Assembly: GCA_013152475.1 (NCBI GenBank)
Contig: JAADGH010000078.1
Span: forward strand, 1-64,000
Source of the DNA: Planctomycetota bacterium
Lineage (GTDB): Bacteria > Planctomycetota > Brocadiia > JAADGH01
Length of the DNA: 64,000 nt
Direction of reading: 5' to 3'
This document shows, piece after piece, positions 1-7,757 of the stretch. The translations under genes were made by a program, and so were the position numbers. Each line of letters opens with the position of its first letter. The first letter of the stretch is position 1. Below the pieces are notes generated by a model that did no database searches, had not been told where the DNA came from, and saw only the letters and a program-made list of their open reading frames with translations.

Positions 1-330
1 CGTCATGGCCGCAAGCTTTTCCCAGGTTATGCCCTGGGGCAGCTTCACCCGCACGCCTTCCTGCACCGCCTTGCCCCGCGACATGGCGCAGTCCCGGGCG
101 GGACGGTCGCTCAGGTCGTAGCGCTCCTTCAGCAGGTCCATCTGCCGCTTCATTACCTCGGGCTTCGCCGCCGCCATCCGCTTCATGGTCGCATCGAAGT
201 CCTCCTTGATGACGACCGGCGCATAGCTCGATCGTTTCTTCATCTCCTGAGCCTGCGCAAATTGCCATAACACCAGCGTAACGGCTGCCACGCCCAGTGC
301 GGCCAAAACACATCTCCACGCTGCTCTCAT
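1..330 (-). CDS. c-type cytochrome-like protein, N-terminal part (runs off the window)
   Basis: The first 110 codons are present; the gene continues past the left edge, so no stop and no haem motif are visible. The start lies behind a good Shine-Dalgarno (aggaggg, read on the minus strand). Residues 5-23 form a hydrophobic export signal ending in FAQAQ. After it come a Lys/Met-rich helix and the segment LKERYDLSDRP, followed by SRGKAVQEGVRVKLPQG. I recall this N-terminal pattern from a family of large exported c-type cytochromes often mislabelled cytochrome B6. It is the last visible gene of the redox operon, 48 bp downstream of the superoxide reductase remnant. The family assignment rests on resemblance of the N-terminus only. 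Confidence 0.5.
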   Translation of the reverse strand, partial: MRAAWRCVLAALGVAAVTLVLWQFAQAQEMKKRSSYAPVVIKEDFDATMKRMAAAKPEVMKRQMDLLKERYDLSDRPARDCAMSRGKAVQEGVRVKLPQGITWEKLAAMT

Positions 331-378
331 GCCCGTCCCTCCTTTTCTGGTTTGGGATTTACCTTCTTCAAACGATAA

Positions 379-793
379 TCATCCGGTCTTGACCTCGGCA
401 CGGTTCTTCCAGATGCCGTGCAGATTGCACTCCTCCACCACGGTCAGCGTCCCCGGCTTCTTCGGTGTCAGCTTCACCGTCACGCAGGGGGCCATCGCCT
501 TCGGCGAAAGCGTCGTGCGAGAGAGCTTCTTGCCGTCGAAGTAGACGTCGATCCACATGATGTGATGTTCCTCCGTCATGGGGTGCATCCCCAACGACCA
601 CATTCACCTCGACCGGTTCGCCGGGCTTCACCGTGATCTTCGGCACGTGCTTCTTCTCCATCATCGTCATCTGATTCGGGTCCTTCGCCGTCTGCCCCTC
701 GATCTCACCGGCCCGGGCCGGGCGGCCCGCAACAGTCAGCGCAATCGATGCACCCGTCGCGCCCAGAAAAATCCTGCGAGTCAGCTTTCCCAT
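379..793 (-). pseudogene. superoxide reductase (neelaredoxin type) with a one-base frameshift
   Basis: Two overlapping reading frames together spell one class II superoxide reductase, which reduces superoxide to peroxide at a His4Cys iron centre. The first frame starts at 793 with a Tat-type signal (RRIFLGATGA) and runs through KKHVPKITVKPGEPVEVNV. The second carries MHPMTEEHHIMWID and the C-terminal CNLHGIW, which supply the iron-binding His and Cys residues. The frames join at a run of four G residues (plus-strand C589-592). Removing one base restores V-G-M-H-P-M. The gene is therefore either a recent pseudogene or a homopolymer error in the assembly. The twin-arginine signal implies an exported protein. 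It lies in the redox operon, 48 bp after the multihaem cytochrome, which fits an oxygen-protection role. Confidence 0.75.
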
Positions 794-841
794 TCTGTCC
801 TCCTTCCCTCGCGCAAGGAACAATGTGGGGGCAGGCCCCAC

Positions 842-2287
842 CTACCTCTCAACAGCAATCTCCCCCTCGGTCTTCACCATGTCGATGATCGGAAGCGTCG
901 GGGCCTTGTCCTTCATCACCGCGTTCAGCACCTCCTGCGGCGCGGAACGATAGCGCAGCACAGCATGGACCTTGATCGGCCCGGCGGCGTCCGGCGGTAC
1001 AACCAAGGAGATCTTCTCGATCCGGCGCCCCTTGGGCGGAATGCGGTAATCGGTGATCAGCCGTGTCGCCTTGGCAACATTCGCCACCGGTTTGCCGTCC
1101 GGCCCGCCGAGGACGGCGTGATACATCACGGCGTTTTCGTCCACCTTGCCCTGTGCATCGACGGCGCCGGACTCGAAAATCTTCTTGCCCTTCGCATCGG
1201 TTACGACCATGTGCAGCCACATCTGCCTTACCTCGGTCAGGCCCGTGGGCAGGTAGTGCCCGGCGCCGGCGTTTGTGACCTTGATCTTGATCTCGGCAAG
1301 CTGCCCCCGTTGGATCGCCTTGGGGGAGATGAGCTCCAGCGTGGCGGCATGTTTCAGTCGTTCAATCGCCATCTCCGAATGGGCCTTGCTGCCCATCAAC
1401 GCCGGCAGACCGGCATTCGCGCCTACGAAATAGTGGGTGAAGATATGCGGCCGTTCCGGCCCCATGTCGCACGCCTGGCCGGGGTGGTCGGGCCGGTCGG
1501 TCATACCCGTGGCCGGCACACCCGGCTTCTGGCGCATGTGGCAGTCCTGGCAGTGGACGGTGGTCTTCGGGTCGCCGGTGTGATAGGGACCCTCGCGCCA
1601 CTCGGTGTAGGTCCGTTCAATGCCGAGGCCGCTCACTACATGGCTCACCTCATGGCACATGCCGCAGAACTCCGACCGGGTGTGGAGCTCGGACCGGGCC
1701 GTATCATGGAAAGGCGACCGGGAATCCTCGAACTGCGCCCGCTTGATCCCCGGCTTGTTCGGGCCCTTCCCGGGCTGGACGATATACGAGGCGTTGCCGA
1801 TGCCGGCGGATGCCTCGACGGAATGGCAGAAGTCGCACGAGATGCCGAGCTTGCCGACCTTTCGCACCTTCGAAAAATCGCCATCGGTTGTCTTGAGCTG
1901 GCCGGTCACGTAGGCCACGGGCGCGTGACACCGGACGCATCTCTGGGCGTCGGCCTTGGCGTAGTCGGTGGTGGCCTCGCGCACGAAGAGCTTGGCGACC
2001 GACTGCCAGATCGGATCGGCGAAGGCCTGGTTGTGGACCGAGCCTTTCCATTGTTCATAGATGGATCCGTGGCAGCTCCCGCAAGTCTTCGGGCTGAGGA
2101 ACTGCTTGATGGAGAATTCCCCGGCCTTCGTCACCTCGGCGCCGGGGATCAGGTTCTCCGGCAGGTCGCCGCCCGGGACCGACTGGGAGAGACATGCCCT
2201 CGCCCCGAAGAGGAGAACCGCCGCAGCAATAAATATATAATTACGAATCTTTGTTGATCCTCTCGTAAATGGCAATCTGCTCCTCAA
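842..2287 (-). CDS. exported multihaem cytochrome c (cytochrome c554-like)
   Basis: This is a 481-residue protein with an N-terminal hydrophobic export segment (IFIAAAVLLFGA) and five CxxCH haem motifs: CGSCH, CVRCH, CDFCH, CGMCH and CQDCH. All lie in the first half, with extra His residues available as distal ligands. This arrangement fits the cytochrome c554/multihaem family of periplasmic electron carriers. The C-terminal half has no haem motif and contains GHYLPTG, then a beta-rich segment, as in cytochromes of this type that end in an immunoglobulin-like domain. The partner or substrate cannot be read from the sequence. The chosen start overlaps the upstream Cys-rich gene by 47 bp; a later start is possible. 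It is part of the sigma-54-preceded redox operon. Confidence 0.8.
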   Translation of the reverse strand: MRSRLPFTRGSTKIRNYIFIAAAVLLFGARACLSQSVPGGDLPENLIPGAEVTKAGEFSIKQFLSPKTCGSCHGSIYEQWKGSVHNQAFADPIWQSVAKLFVREATTDYAKADAQRCVRCHAPVAYVTGQLKTTDGDFSKVRKVGKLGISCDFCHSVEASAGIGNASYIVQPGKGPNKPGIKRAQFEDSRSPFHDTARSELHTRSEFCGMCHEVSHVVSGLGIERTYTEWREGPYHTGDPKTTVHCQDCHMRQKPGVPATGMTDRPDHPGQACDMGPERPHIFTHYFVGANAGLPALMGSKAHSEMAIERLKHAATLELISPKAIQRGQLAEIKIKVTNAGAGHYLPTGLTEVRQMWLHMVVTDAKGKKIFESGAVDAQGKVDENAVMYHAVLGGPDGKPVANVAKATRLITDYRIPPKGRRIEKISLVVPPDAAGPIKVHAVLRYRSAPQEVLNAVMKDKAPTLPIIDMVKTEGEIAVER

Positions 2288-2432
2288 AGCTCATGTTAGA
2301 GTATTTCGATCCGGTGGCGCGGCATACATCGCAGCGCGAGTCGCTGCACCACTGGCACATCTCGCAGTCTTTGCAGCGATGCTTTGCTGATTTTGGATTT
2401 TGGATTTTGGATTTTCGATTTCTACTGCCCAT
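2241..2432 (-). CDS. small Cys-rich putative metal-binding protein
   Basis: A 63-residue protein with six closely spaced cysteines, C-x2-C-x2-C-x2-C-x4-C-x2-C (HRCKDCEMCQWC then RCDVC), followed by a helical tail MSFEEQIAIYERIN. The Cys pattern suggests an Fe-S cluster or zinc site, but I do not recognise the family. The N-terminal residues KSKIQNPKS are encoded by the TTTTGGA heptad repeats around 2390-2420, so the true start is uncertain. It lies between a rubrerythrin-like gene and the multihaem cytochrome on the same strand, and its end overlaps the cytochrome start. Confidence 0.5.
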   Translation of the reverse strand: MGSRNRKSKIQNPKSAKHRCKDCEMCQWCSDSRCDVCRATGSKYSNMSFEEQIAIYERINKDS

Positions 2433-2485
2433 GTTGCCTTTTCATCCAATCAATCCAAAATCCCCAATCCAAAATCCAAAATTTT
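2390..2485. repeat. short AT-rich heptad repeats (TTTTGGA) in inverted orientation
   Basis: Positions 2390-2421 hold consecutive units of TTTTGGA ending in TTTTCGATTT. Positions 2446-2485 hold the complementary series CCAAAATCC, so the two arms could pair into a hairpin. A third partial copy lies at about 3007-3025. They sit in the gaps of the redox operon, and the first arm is read into the N-terminus of the small Cys-rich protein. No function is known; they resemble low-complexity heptads common between genes of some uncultured lineages. Confidence 0.6.
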
Positions 2486-2988
2486 CACGCTCCCCCGTCG
2501 AGGATCGGGCAGTCCTCGGCGGTGAACCATGAATAGTTGTGTTCGAGATACTCGTGAAGGTCCTGGAGGACTTTGAAGTGCTCGTTCTCCTCGCCCGCCA
2601 GCCACTCAAAGAGCTCCTTGCCCTTGGGGCCGCTCACCGTCTCGGCGTTTTCCTTGTACCTGTGGTAGCCCTTCCGCTCGAACTCGAGGGCGATCTTGAT
2701 GGCTTCCACATCGCCGGGGTCGGCCTTCAACCGTTCCTTGATGTCCTTGCCCGCCTCCTGGAAGACGGTCCGGATTCGCCCTCGGAACGATCCCGCCGGC
2801 GCCTTCCAGTCTTCCCCCATACGTTCCTTCAGCGCCTTCAGGTGTTTCTGTTCCTCCTTGACAAGCGACTCGAAGAGCGCCCTGCCCAGGTTGTTCTTCG
2901 CATTTTTCGCCGCGTTGCGGTACATCTCCATCCCATCGGTCTCCGTCTTGATGCCGGTCGCCAGTGCGCGATCAAATTCCTCGCTCAT
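2485..2988 (-). CDS. rubrerythrin-like ferritin-fold di-iron protein
   Basis: A 167-residue protein with two ferritin-like helix pairs. Candidate iron ligands are seen in ETDGMEMY, VKEEQKHLKAL, EFERKGYHRY and AGEENEHFKVL, i.e. the repeated E...ExxH pattern of rubrerythrins. There is no C-terminal rubredoxin domain, so it is of the ferritin-like-only type that relies on a separate electron donor. A stand-alone rubredoxin is encoded 1.3 kb upstream in the same operon. The likely role is peroxide reduction or iron handling in the cytoplasm. Its start has a clear Shine-Dalgarno (gggaggg). The tail after residue 150 (WFTAEDCPILDGG) is an extension I cannot assign. Confidence 0.85.
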   Translation of the reverse strand: MSEEFDRALATGIKTETDGMEMYRNAAKNAKNNLGRALFESLVKEEQKHLKALKERMGEDWKAPAGSFRGRIRTVFQEAGKDIKERLKADPGDVEAIKIALEFERKGYHRYKENAETVSGPKGKELFEWLAGEENEHFKVLQDLHEYLEHNYSWFTAEDCPILDGGA

Positions 2989-3102
2989 GCTATTCTCTCC
3001 CTCCCGTTTTGGATTTTCGATTTCGGTATTTGAGGCGCGGCGTTTCCAGCGTGACCTTGGTCCCAGGCGGAACGGATACCGTCAACCCGACATTGCCCCC
3101 AA

Positions 3103-3555
3103 TCAGTTTTCTTTAAGGATCACGTCGTCGTAGAGCTTTTCGAGCTGCAGCTTGTGCTTTGCTTCCTCCCCGGCCAGCATGTCGAAGGTCTTTTTCACGG
3201 ATGCGTCGGACGTGCCGGCGGCGGCCTGCTCGTAGAATCGCTTCGCCTTGTCCTCGCGCTTCATGGCATAGATCATAATCTCCTGGGGGGAGGAGTCGTC
3301 CGAGATGAGGCGGTCCTCCAGAAAATCGCTGATGCGGAGGTCCTGGATGTGCTGGGGCTGCCAGTCCTTCAGGACTGCCGCATCGAAGTCCTCCAGCAGG
3401 GCCTTATGCTTCAGCTCCTCCTCGGCGAGGTCCGCCAGCATGGTCTTGGCGCCGGGGTCCTTCACTTTTCCGGCCGCCTTTTTGTAGAACCAATGGGCCT
3501 CATTCTCCTTGTTCGCGGCCAGTTCCAGGATCCCGGCGGCGGTTTCGTTTGCCAT
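3103..3555 (-). CDS. rubrerythrin-like ferritin-fold di-iron protein (second copy)
   Basis: A 150-residue protein of the same ferritin-like group as its downstream neighbour. Two repeats carry the di-iron signature: ENEAHWFY with AEEELKHKALL, and REDKAKRFY with AGEEAKHKLQL. No rubredoxin domain is present. It probably reduces peroxide with electrons from the rubredoxin and ferredoxin encoded upstream. The 115 bp between the two rubrerythrin genes hold no other reading frame and include one TTTTGGATTTTCG unit. Having two diverged copies side by side suggests a tandem duplication followed by specialisation. Confidence 0.85.
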   Translation of the reverse strand: MANETAAGILELAANKENEAHWFYKKAAGKVKDPGAKTMLADLAEEELKHKALLEDFDAAVLKDWQPQHIQDLRISDFLEDRLISDDSSPQEIMIYAMKREDKAKRFYEQAAAGTSDASVKKTFDMLAGEEAKHKLQLEKLYDDVILKEN

Positions 3556-3588
3556 GGTTTTCTCCCGTTGTCAAAAAGAAAAAGGGGG

Positions 3589-4248
3589 TCAGGCCTGGAC
3601 CTCCTCCTTGAACCGGTTCAAACCGATCCGATCGATAATCACGCCCAGACGTTCTTTCTTCTCGCACAGCCTCTTGTCGGCCCCGATGATCCGTTCGACC
3701 ATCGCCAGGGCCTCGTCGTCGTTCAACCCTTCGCAGAGGACATCGCCCAGCCTCGGCTTCCGACCCACGCAACCCCCGACGTAGATCCGCCAGCCGTCCT
3801 TCGCGCCGACGAGGCCGATGTCCCGGACGGGCGCGTCGGTGCAGTGATTGGAGCAGCCGCTAATGCCGATTTTGAGCTTGTTCGGCAGGCTCATGCCGTG
3901 GTATTTCTCATCGAGCTTCATCCCCATGCCCAGGCTGTCCTGCAGGCCCAGGCGACAAAAGGCCGTGCCGGGGCAGGCCTTGACGCTGCGGATGCACAGG
4001 CCCACGGCGGCGCCGGGCTTCATGCCGAGGTCGGCCCAGACCGCGTCGATGTCTTCCTCCTTGACGCCGACCAGAGCAAGCCGCTCGGCGGCGGTAAACT
4101 TCATCGCCTTCACTTCGTATTTTTCGGCCACGTCCGCGATGGTCCGCAATTGGTCGGGCGTCACCACCCCGCAGGGCAGGTGGGCGGCAATGGCGTAGGT
4201 TTCCTTGTCCTTCTGAAGAATCGCGCCCTTTTCACCGTCTTTCAACAT
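3589..4248 (-). CDS. small sulfite/nitrite reductase-like sirohaem-[4Fe-4S] protein
   Basis: A 219-residue protein with the single-copy nitrite/sulfite reductase fold. An N-terminal ferredoxin-like half (LPCGVVTPDQLRTIADVAE) is followed by the cluster motif CPGTAFC (C-x5-C) and then CSNHC (C-x3-C). These four cysteines hold the coupled [4Fe-4S]-sirohaem centre. At about 220 residues it is far shorter than assimilatory sulfite reductase and matches the small assimilatory-type sulfite reductases of anaerobes. The reaction could be sulfite reduction to sulfide, but activity and substrate cannot be read from sequence. It sits 27 bp downstream of rubredoxin, a plausible electron donor. Confidence 0.8.
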   Translation of the reverse strand: MLKDGEKGAILQKDKETYAIAAHLPCGVVTPDQLRTIADVAEKYEVKAMKFTAAERLALVGVKEEDIDAVWADLGMKPGAAVGLCIRSVKACPGTAFCRLGLQDSLGMGMKLDEKYHGMSLPNKLKIGISGCSNHCTDAPVRDIGLVGAKDGWRIYVGGCVGRKPRLGDVLCEGLNDDEALAMVERIIGADKRLCEKKERLGVIIDRIGLNRFKEEVQA

Positions 4249-4275
4249 AGCTTTGCCTCGTGTCAGTCTGACCTG

Positions 4276-4440
4276 TTACTCTTCCACCTTCTCGAACTCA
4301 TCCTTGTCTGCGCCGCAGGCCGGGCAGGTCCAGTCGTCGGGGAGATTTTCAAATGCCGTGCCGGGCTGAACGTCATTGTCCGCGTCGCCCTCGGAAGGAT
4401 CGTAAATGTATCCGCATACCGTACATTCATACTTTGCCAT
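4276..4440 (-). CDS. rubredoxin
   Basis: A 54-residue protein ([15 protein letters not shown] near the start) with the two rubredoxin knuckles CTVCGY and CPACGA. These four cysteines bind one iron. Acidic residues and aromatic Tyr and Trp at the usual places (YIYDP, DDWTCP) complete the family pattern, and the length is typical. It is a small cytoplasmic electron carrier and in this operon the obvious donor for the rubrerythrins and for superoxide reductase. It follows the ferredoxin gene by 32 bp. A ggagg-type ribosome site (rich in aggagg, read on the minus strand) precedes the start. Confidence 0.97.
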   Translation of the reverse strand: MAKYECTVCGYIYDPSEGDADNDVQPGTAFENLPDDWTCPACGADKDEFEKVEE

Positions 4441-4472
4441 GGGCCTTGTTCCTCCTCTTTCTGTAGAGTTAC

Positions 4473-4664
4473 CTATTCCTCAACGATCTTGATGGCCTCT
4501 ACAGGACAATCCTCCGCTGCCTGGCGGGCGTCCTCTTTGAGGTCTTCGGGGACCACGTCCACAATCACCGCCGCGGTCTCCTCACCCAACTCGAACACAT
4601 CCGGGCAGGTATCTGCACAGAGGCCGCAGCCCGTACACTCCTCCTGATCCACATCCACCTTCAT
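4473..4664 (-). CDS. single-cluster [4Fe-4S] ferredoxin
   Basis: A 63-residue ferredoxin with the ligand set C-x2-C-x2-C-x3-C-P beginning at Cys10 ([12 protein letters not shown]) and then CPVEAI as the far motif. Only one cluster can be bound because the second half lacks the three-Cys motif, as in Desulfovibrio and Thermotoga type monocluster ferredoxins. The start follows AAAGGAGA. This is the first gene of the redox operon and lies about 110 bp downstream of the predicted sigma-54 start site. It is a likely low-potential donor for the sulfite-reductase-like protein. Confidence 0.95.
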   Translation of the reverse strand: MKVDVDQEECTGCGLCADTCPDVFELGEETAAVIVDVVPEDLKEDARQAAEDCPVEAIKIVEE

Positions 4665-4782
4665 CGAAGTTCTCCTTTTTCTCTTGGCCCAAAGGGCCCT
4701 GTGGGAACCCATGTGACAACAATGCGCGAAACAGGCACGGAAAGTCCCTTCCTCTTCCCCCCAAAGGCCCGTCACGCATTGC

Positions 4783-4798
4783 GCAAGAAGCGTGCCAA
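4783..4798 (-). promoter_or_regulatory. sigma-54 (-24/-12) promoter of the redox operon
   Basis: Read on the minus strand the site is TTGGCACGCTTCTTGC. This matches the sigma-54 consensus TGGCACG-N4-TTGC at all conserved positions, including GG and GC ten bases apart. It points into the ferredoxin-led redox operon. An NtrC-family sigma-54 activator is encoded within 1.5 kb on the other side, which makes a functional link plausible. Confidence 0.75.
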
Positions 4799-4906
4799 AT
4801 ATCCGAAGGACGGCCCCCCGGTCGCGTGTGGAGGAGAACAAGGCCCTCCAAGCCTGAATTTTGACTCTTTTGCCATTTTCGGATTTTACGCGGCCACCGA
4901 GTCGCC

Positions 4907-4922
4907 GTCAAGAGGCTTTGAC
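4907..4922. promoter_or_regulatory. palindrome GTCAA-N6-TTGAC, candidate activator site
   Basis: A perfect 5-bp inverted repeat with a 6-bp spacer. It lies about 115 bp upstream of the sigma-54 promoter and about 55-65 bp upstream of the sigma-70 promoter of the histidine kinase gene. The distance and symmetry fit an enhancer site for the neighbouring NtrC-type regulator. This is an inference; only one such palindrome was seen. Confidence 0.3.
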
Positions 4923-4973
4923 AGGATTTGTCCACGGTTTTTTACAGCGCCGAGACAATCCGGCCCGAGGCGG

Positions 4974-5002
4974 TTGATTTCCTGATCTGTTTCAGATACA
5001 AT
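4974..5002 (+). promoter_or_regulatory. sigma-70 promoter of the two-component operon
   Basis: TTGATT (4974-4979), a 17-bp spacer, and TACAAT (4997-5002). Transcription would begin near 5009. This supports the histidine kinase start at 5037 over the earlier ATG at 5016, which would leave almost no leader. Confidence 0.6.
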
Positions 5003-5036
5003 CCACTCCATCCGAATGGCTGTTCAGGAGACAGAC

Positions 5037-6221
5037 ATGCCCGATCACGAAAAAGCGCCCGCTTTTGTTGATGCGGCCCGGGGGGAAGCACAACGGACGG
5101 AGCTCTTCCTCCAATCCGTCCTCGACAGCCTCAAAGACCGGGTCAATATCGTTGATGAGAACTACAACATTATCTACGCCAACGCGGCCCTTGCGCAGAG
5201 CTGTGGCAAGTCCCGGGACAAACTCATCGGGGAGACATGCTACGAGCTGTACTGGGGAAATGAGCGCCCCTGCGAGGTCTGCGTGACGCCGGAGACCTTC
5301 CGAACCGGCATGCCTCAGCATACGGCCCACTGGGAGACGGCCGATGACGGCAGTGAACTTTACATCGAGCATTATACCTTCCCCATCGTGGAAAAGGGGA
5401 AAGTAAAATACGTGATCGAGTGCCTCCGCGACGCCACCCACCGGAAAAACCAGGAGCACAAGGCGCGCGAGCAGGCCCTGGAGCTGGGGAAGCGCCTGAA
5501 CCAGCTTCGCCATGCCTACAAAGAGCGCCAGCTCATCCGGGAGCAGCTCCTGCACGCGGAGCGCATGGCCTCCATCGGCCAGATGGCGTCGAGCATGGCT
5601 CACGAGCTGGATACCCCGCTCAGCACGATGTCGGGGTACTGCGAGATGCTGATCGAAAGCATCGCCGACGACGCCGACCGCGCCAAAGTGCAGTCCATCG
5701 CCGAGCAGGCGGAACGGTGCCAGAAGATCATCCGCAACGCCCTCGACTACGCGCGGGGCCCCACCGCCACCCCGGAACCGGCGGACGTCAACAAGATCAT
5801 CACGGACACCATCGCCTTGATGGACTATACAACGAGGGTGGCGCGTGTGAAGGTGGTCACGGAGTTTGCCGACGGCCTGCCCACGCCGGCCATGGACAGC
5901 GAGAAGATGCAGCAGGTCTTCCTCAATCTCATCCGCAACGCCTGTGACGCGATGCCGGACGGAGGCGAGATCCACATCACCACCCGGCGGGACGGGGATT
6001 CCATCCGAATCGTCGTGCGCGACACAGGAGAGGGAATCCCCGAAGCCGACCGGGACCGGATATTCGAGCCGTTTTACACCACAAAAGGACCGGGCAAGGG
6101 CACGGGCCTCGGGCTGTCGATCTGCCAGTCGATCGTAAGGGAGTGCGGCGGAGAGATCGCCGCACGCAATGCAGAGGGACCGGGCGCCGAGTTTGTGATC
6201 ACGATACCCCTGCCCGACTGA
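5037..6221 (+). CDS. PAS-domain sensor histidine kinase
   Basis: A 394-residue soluble kinase: no membrane segment, so the signal is probably cytoplasmic. A PAS domain (about residues 23-135) carries a C-x2-C pair (NERPCEVC), a feature of a PAS subgroup that may sense redox state or hold metal. A coiled linker follows. The HisKA dimer helix has phospho-acceptor His189 in MAHELDTPL. The ATPase domain shows the N box (NLIRNACDAM), G1 (DTGEGIP) and G2 (GKGTGLGLS). The start at 5037 has AGGAG six bases upstream; an earlier in-frame ATG lies at 5016. It is 15 bp upstream of its sigma-54 response regulator, an NtrB/NtrC-like pair. It is divergent from the redox operon, so oxygen or redox stress is its likely signal. 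Confidence 0.92.
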   Translation: MPDHEKAPAFVDAARGEAQRTELFLQSVLDSLKDRVNIVDENYNIIYANAALAQSCGKSRDKLIGETCYELYWGNERPCEVCVTPETFRTGMPQHTAHWETADDGSELYIEHYTFPIVEKGKVKYVIECLRDATHRKNQEHKAREQALELGKRLNQLRHAYKERQLIREQLLHAERMASIGQMASSMAHELDTPLSTMSGYCEMLIESIADDADRAKVQSIAEQAERCQKIIRNALDYARGPTATPEPADVNKIITDTIALMDYTTRVARVKVVTEFADGLPTPAMDSEKMQQVFLNLIRNACDAMPDGGEIHITTRRDGDSIRIVVRDTGEGIPEADRDRIFEPFYTTKGPGKGTGLGLSICQSIVRECGGEIAARNAEGPGAEFVITIPLPD

Positions 6222-6236
6222 CTTGCCGGGAGCGCT

Positions 6237-7592
6237 ATGGAAATGAAGGGAAAGATTCTCGTTGTGGACGACGACGCAGCACTCGGCAAGATGTGCGAGG
6301 AGGCGTTCACGAAGCGAGGCTACGAAGCCAAGGCGGTGACCAGCGCGGCGGAGGCGCTGGAGGCGCTGCAGGGCCCCGATGAATACCGGGTGGTCCTCAC
6401 CGACCTCGTCATGCCCACCATGGGCGGGATCGACCTCATGAAGCGGGCTCAAGAGATCAACGAGCCGCTCGATTTCATCGTCATGACCAGCTACGGCACC
6501 ATCGACAACGCCGTCGAGGCCATGAAACTCGGCGCCGCCGACTACATCACCAAGCCCTTCAAGCTCGACGTCCTCGTCATGGCCGTGGATCGGCTCCTCG
6601 AGGTGCAGGATCTCGAGAGCGAAGTCGTTCGCCTCCGGTCGGAACTCGAAGGGCGCTTCCGATTCGAGAACATCATCGGCCAAAGTCCCAAGATGCAGCA
6701 GGTCTATGACCTGATCGAAAGCGTCAGCGAGACCGACGCCAATGTCCTTATCCAGGGAGAGACAGGGACCGGAAAAGAACTCGTCGCCCGCGCCATCCAC
6801 TACAACAGTCACCGGAAGGACAAACCCTTCGTCAAGGTGGACTGCGCCGCCCTGACCGAAACGCTCCTCGAAAGCGAACTCTTCGGACACGTGAAAGGAT
6901 CGTTTACCGGCGCCATCCGCGACCGAGACGGCCGCTTTCGGACAGCCGACAAGGGGACCATCTTTCTCGACGAGATCGGAAACGTACCGATCACCATCCA
7001 GACCAAGCTGCTTCGCGTCGTCCAAGACAGCCAGTTCGAGCCGGTCGGCGGCGACGAAACGATCGCCGTGGACGTCCGTGTCATTGCCGCCACGAACGCG
7101 GACCTTGGCATGCATGTCAAGCAAGACAAATTCCGGAGCGACCTGTTCTACCGGCTCAACGTCATCACCATACAGCTTCCTCCCCTGCGCGAAAAGAAAG
7201 AGGACATCCCCGCCCTCGTGGCCAAATTCCTGGTCCAATACCGGGAGAAGAACAATCGCCCCATCACCTCCATCTCGCGCCCGGCGCTCCACAAGCTCAT
7301 GTCCTACGACTGGCCGGGCAATGTCCGGGAGCTGGAGAACATGATCGAGCGCGCGGTCATCCTCTGCAAAGGGGACACCATCGAGCCCCAGGACCTGTCT
7401 CTGCCCCATGATGTGGATCTGCCGGACATGCGGGAGAAGACCCTCGACGACGCGATAGACGAGGTCGAGAAGCGGATTATCCTCGACACCCTCCAGACCC
7501 ACGACGGCAACAAAATCAAGGCCGCGAAGGCCCTCGGCATCTCCCGCGCCAGCCTCTACAACAAGCTGAAGAAGCACGACATCGGCAAATGA
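6237..7592 (+). CDS. NtrC-family sigma-54-dependent response regulator
   Basis: A 451-residue three-domain activator. The receiver (1-120) has phospho-acceptor Asp56 (LTDLVMP), acidic DDD at 11-13 and Lys106 (TKPF). The AAA+ domain has Walker A GETGTGK (174-180), the sigma-54 contact loop as GSFTGA (221-226, an accepted variant of GAFTGA), Walker B TIFLDEIG, and the arginine-rich NVRELEN segment. The C-terminal Fis-type helix-turn-helix is KAAKALGISRASLYNKL. It should be phosphorylated by the adjacent kinase and open sigma-54 promoters. The nearest such promoter is at 4783-4798, facing the redox operon. The gene follows the kinase by 15 bp. Confidence 0.95.
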   Translation: MEMKGKILVVDDDAALGKMCEEAFTKRGYEAKAVTSAAEALEALQGPDEYRVVLTDLVMPTMGGIDLMKRAQEINEPLDFIVMTSYGTIDNAVEAMKLGAADYITKPFKLDVLVMAVDRLLEVQDLESEVVRLRSELEGRFRFENIIGQSPKMQQVYDLIESVSETDANVLIQGETGTGKELVARAIHYNSHRKDKPFVKVDCAALTETLLESELFGHVKGSFTGAIRDRDGRFRTADKGTIFLDEIGNVPITIQTKLLRVVQDSQFEPVGGDETIAVDVRVIAATNADLGMHVKQDKFRSDLFYRLNVITIQLPPLREKKEDIPALVAKFLVQYREKNNRPITSISRPALHKLMSYDWPGNVRELENMIERAVILCKGDTIEPQDLSLPHDVDLPDMREKTLDDAIDEVEKRIILDTLQTHDGNKIKAAKALGISRASLYNKLKKHDIGK

Positions 7593-7757
7593 ACTTGCCT
7601 CGTTGCGTCCATTGTGTGGGACGGGCTGCTCGCAACCCGTGTTGCGGTGCAGAGATGAGGTCCCTCCTGAGAATCTGTGCGTGAAAAGGCCAAGGAGACA
7701 AGGACTGTTACTTTCGCAACCATGAAACTCCCGAAGGCGAAGAGGGAAGGAGAAACC

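Noticed and set aside
842-2287. Octahaem hydroxylamine oxidoreductase or nitrite reductase
   Set aside because: Only five CxxCH motifs are present and no CxxCK or catalytic Tyr crosslink motif was seen.
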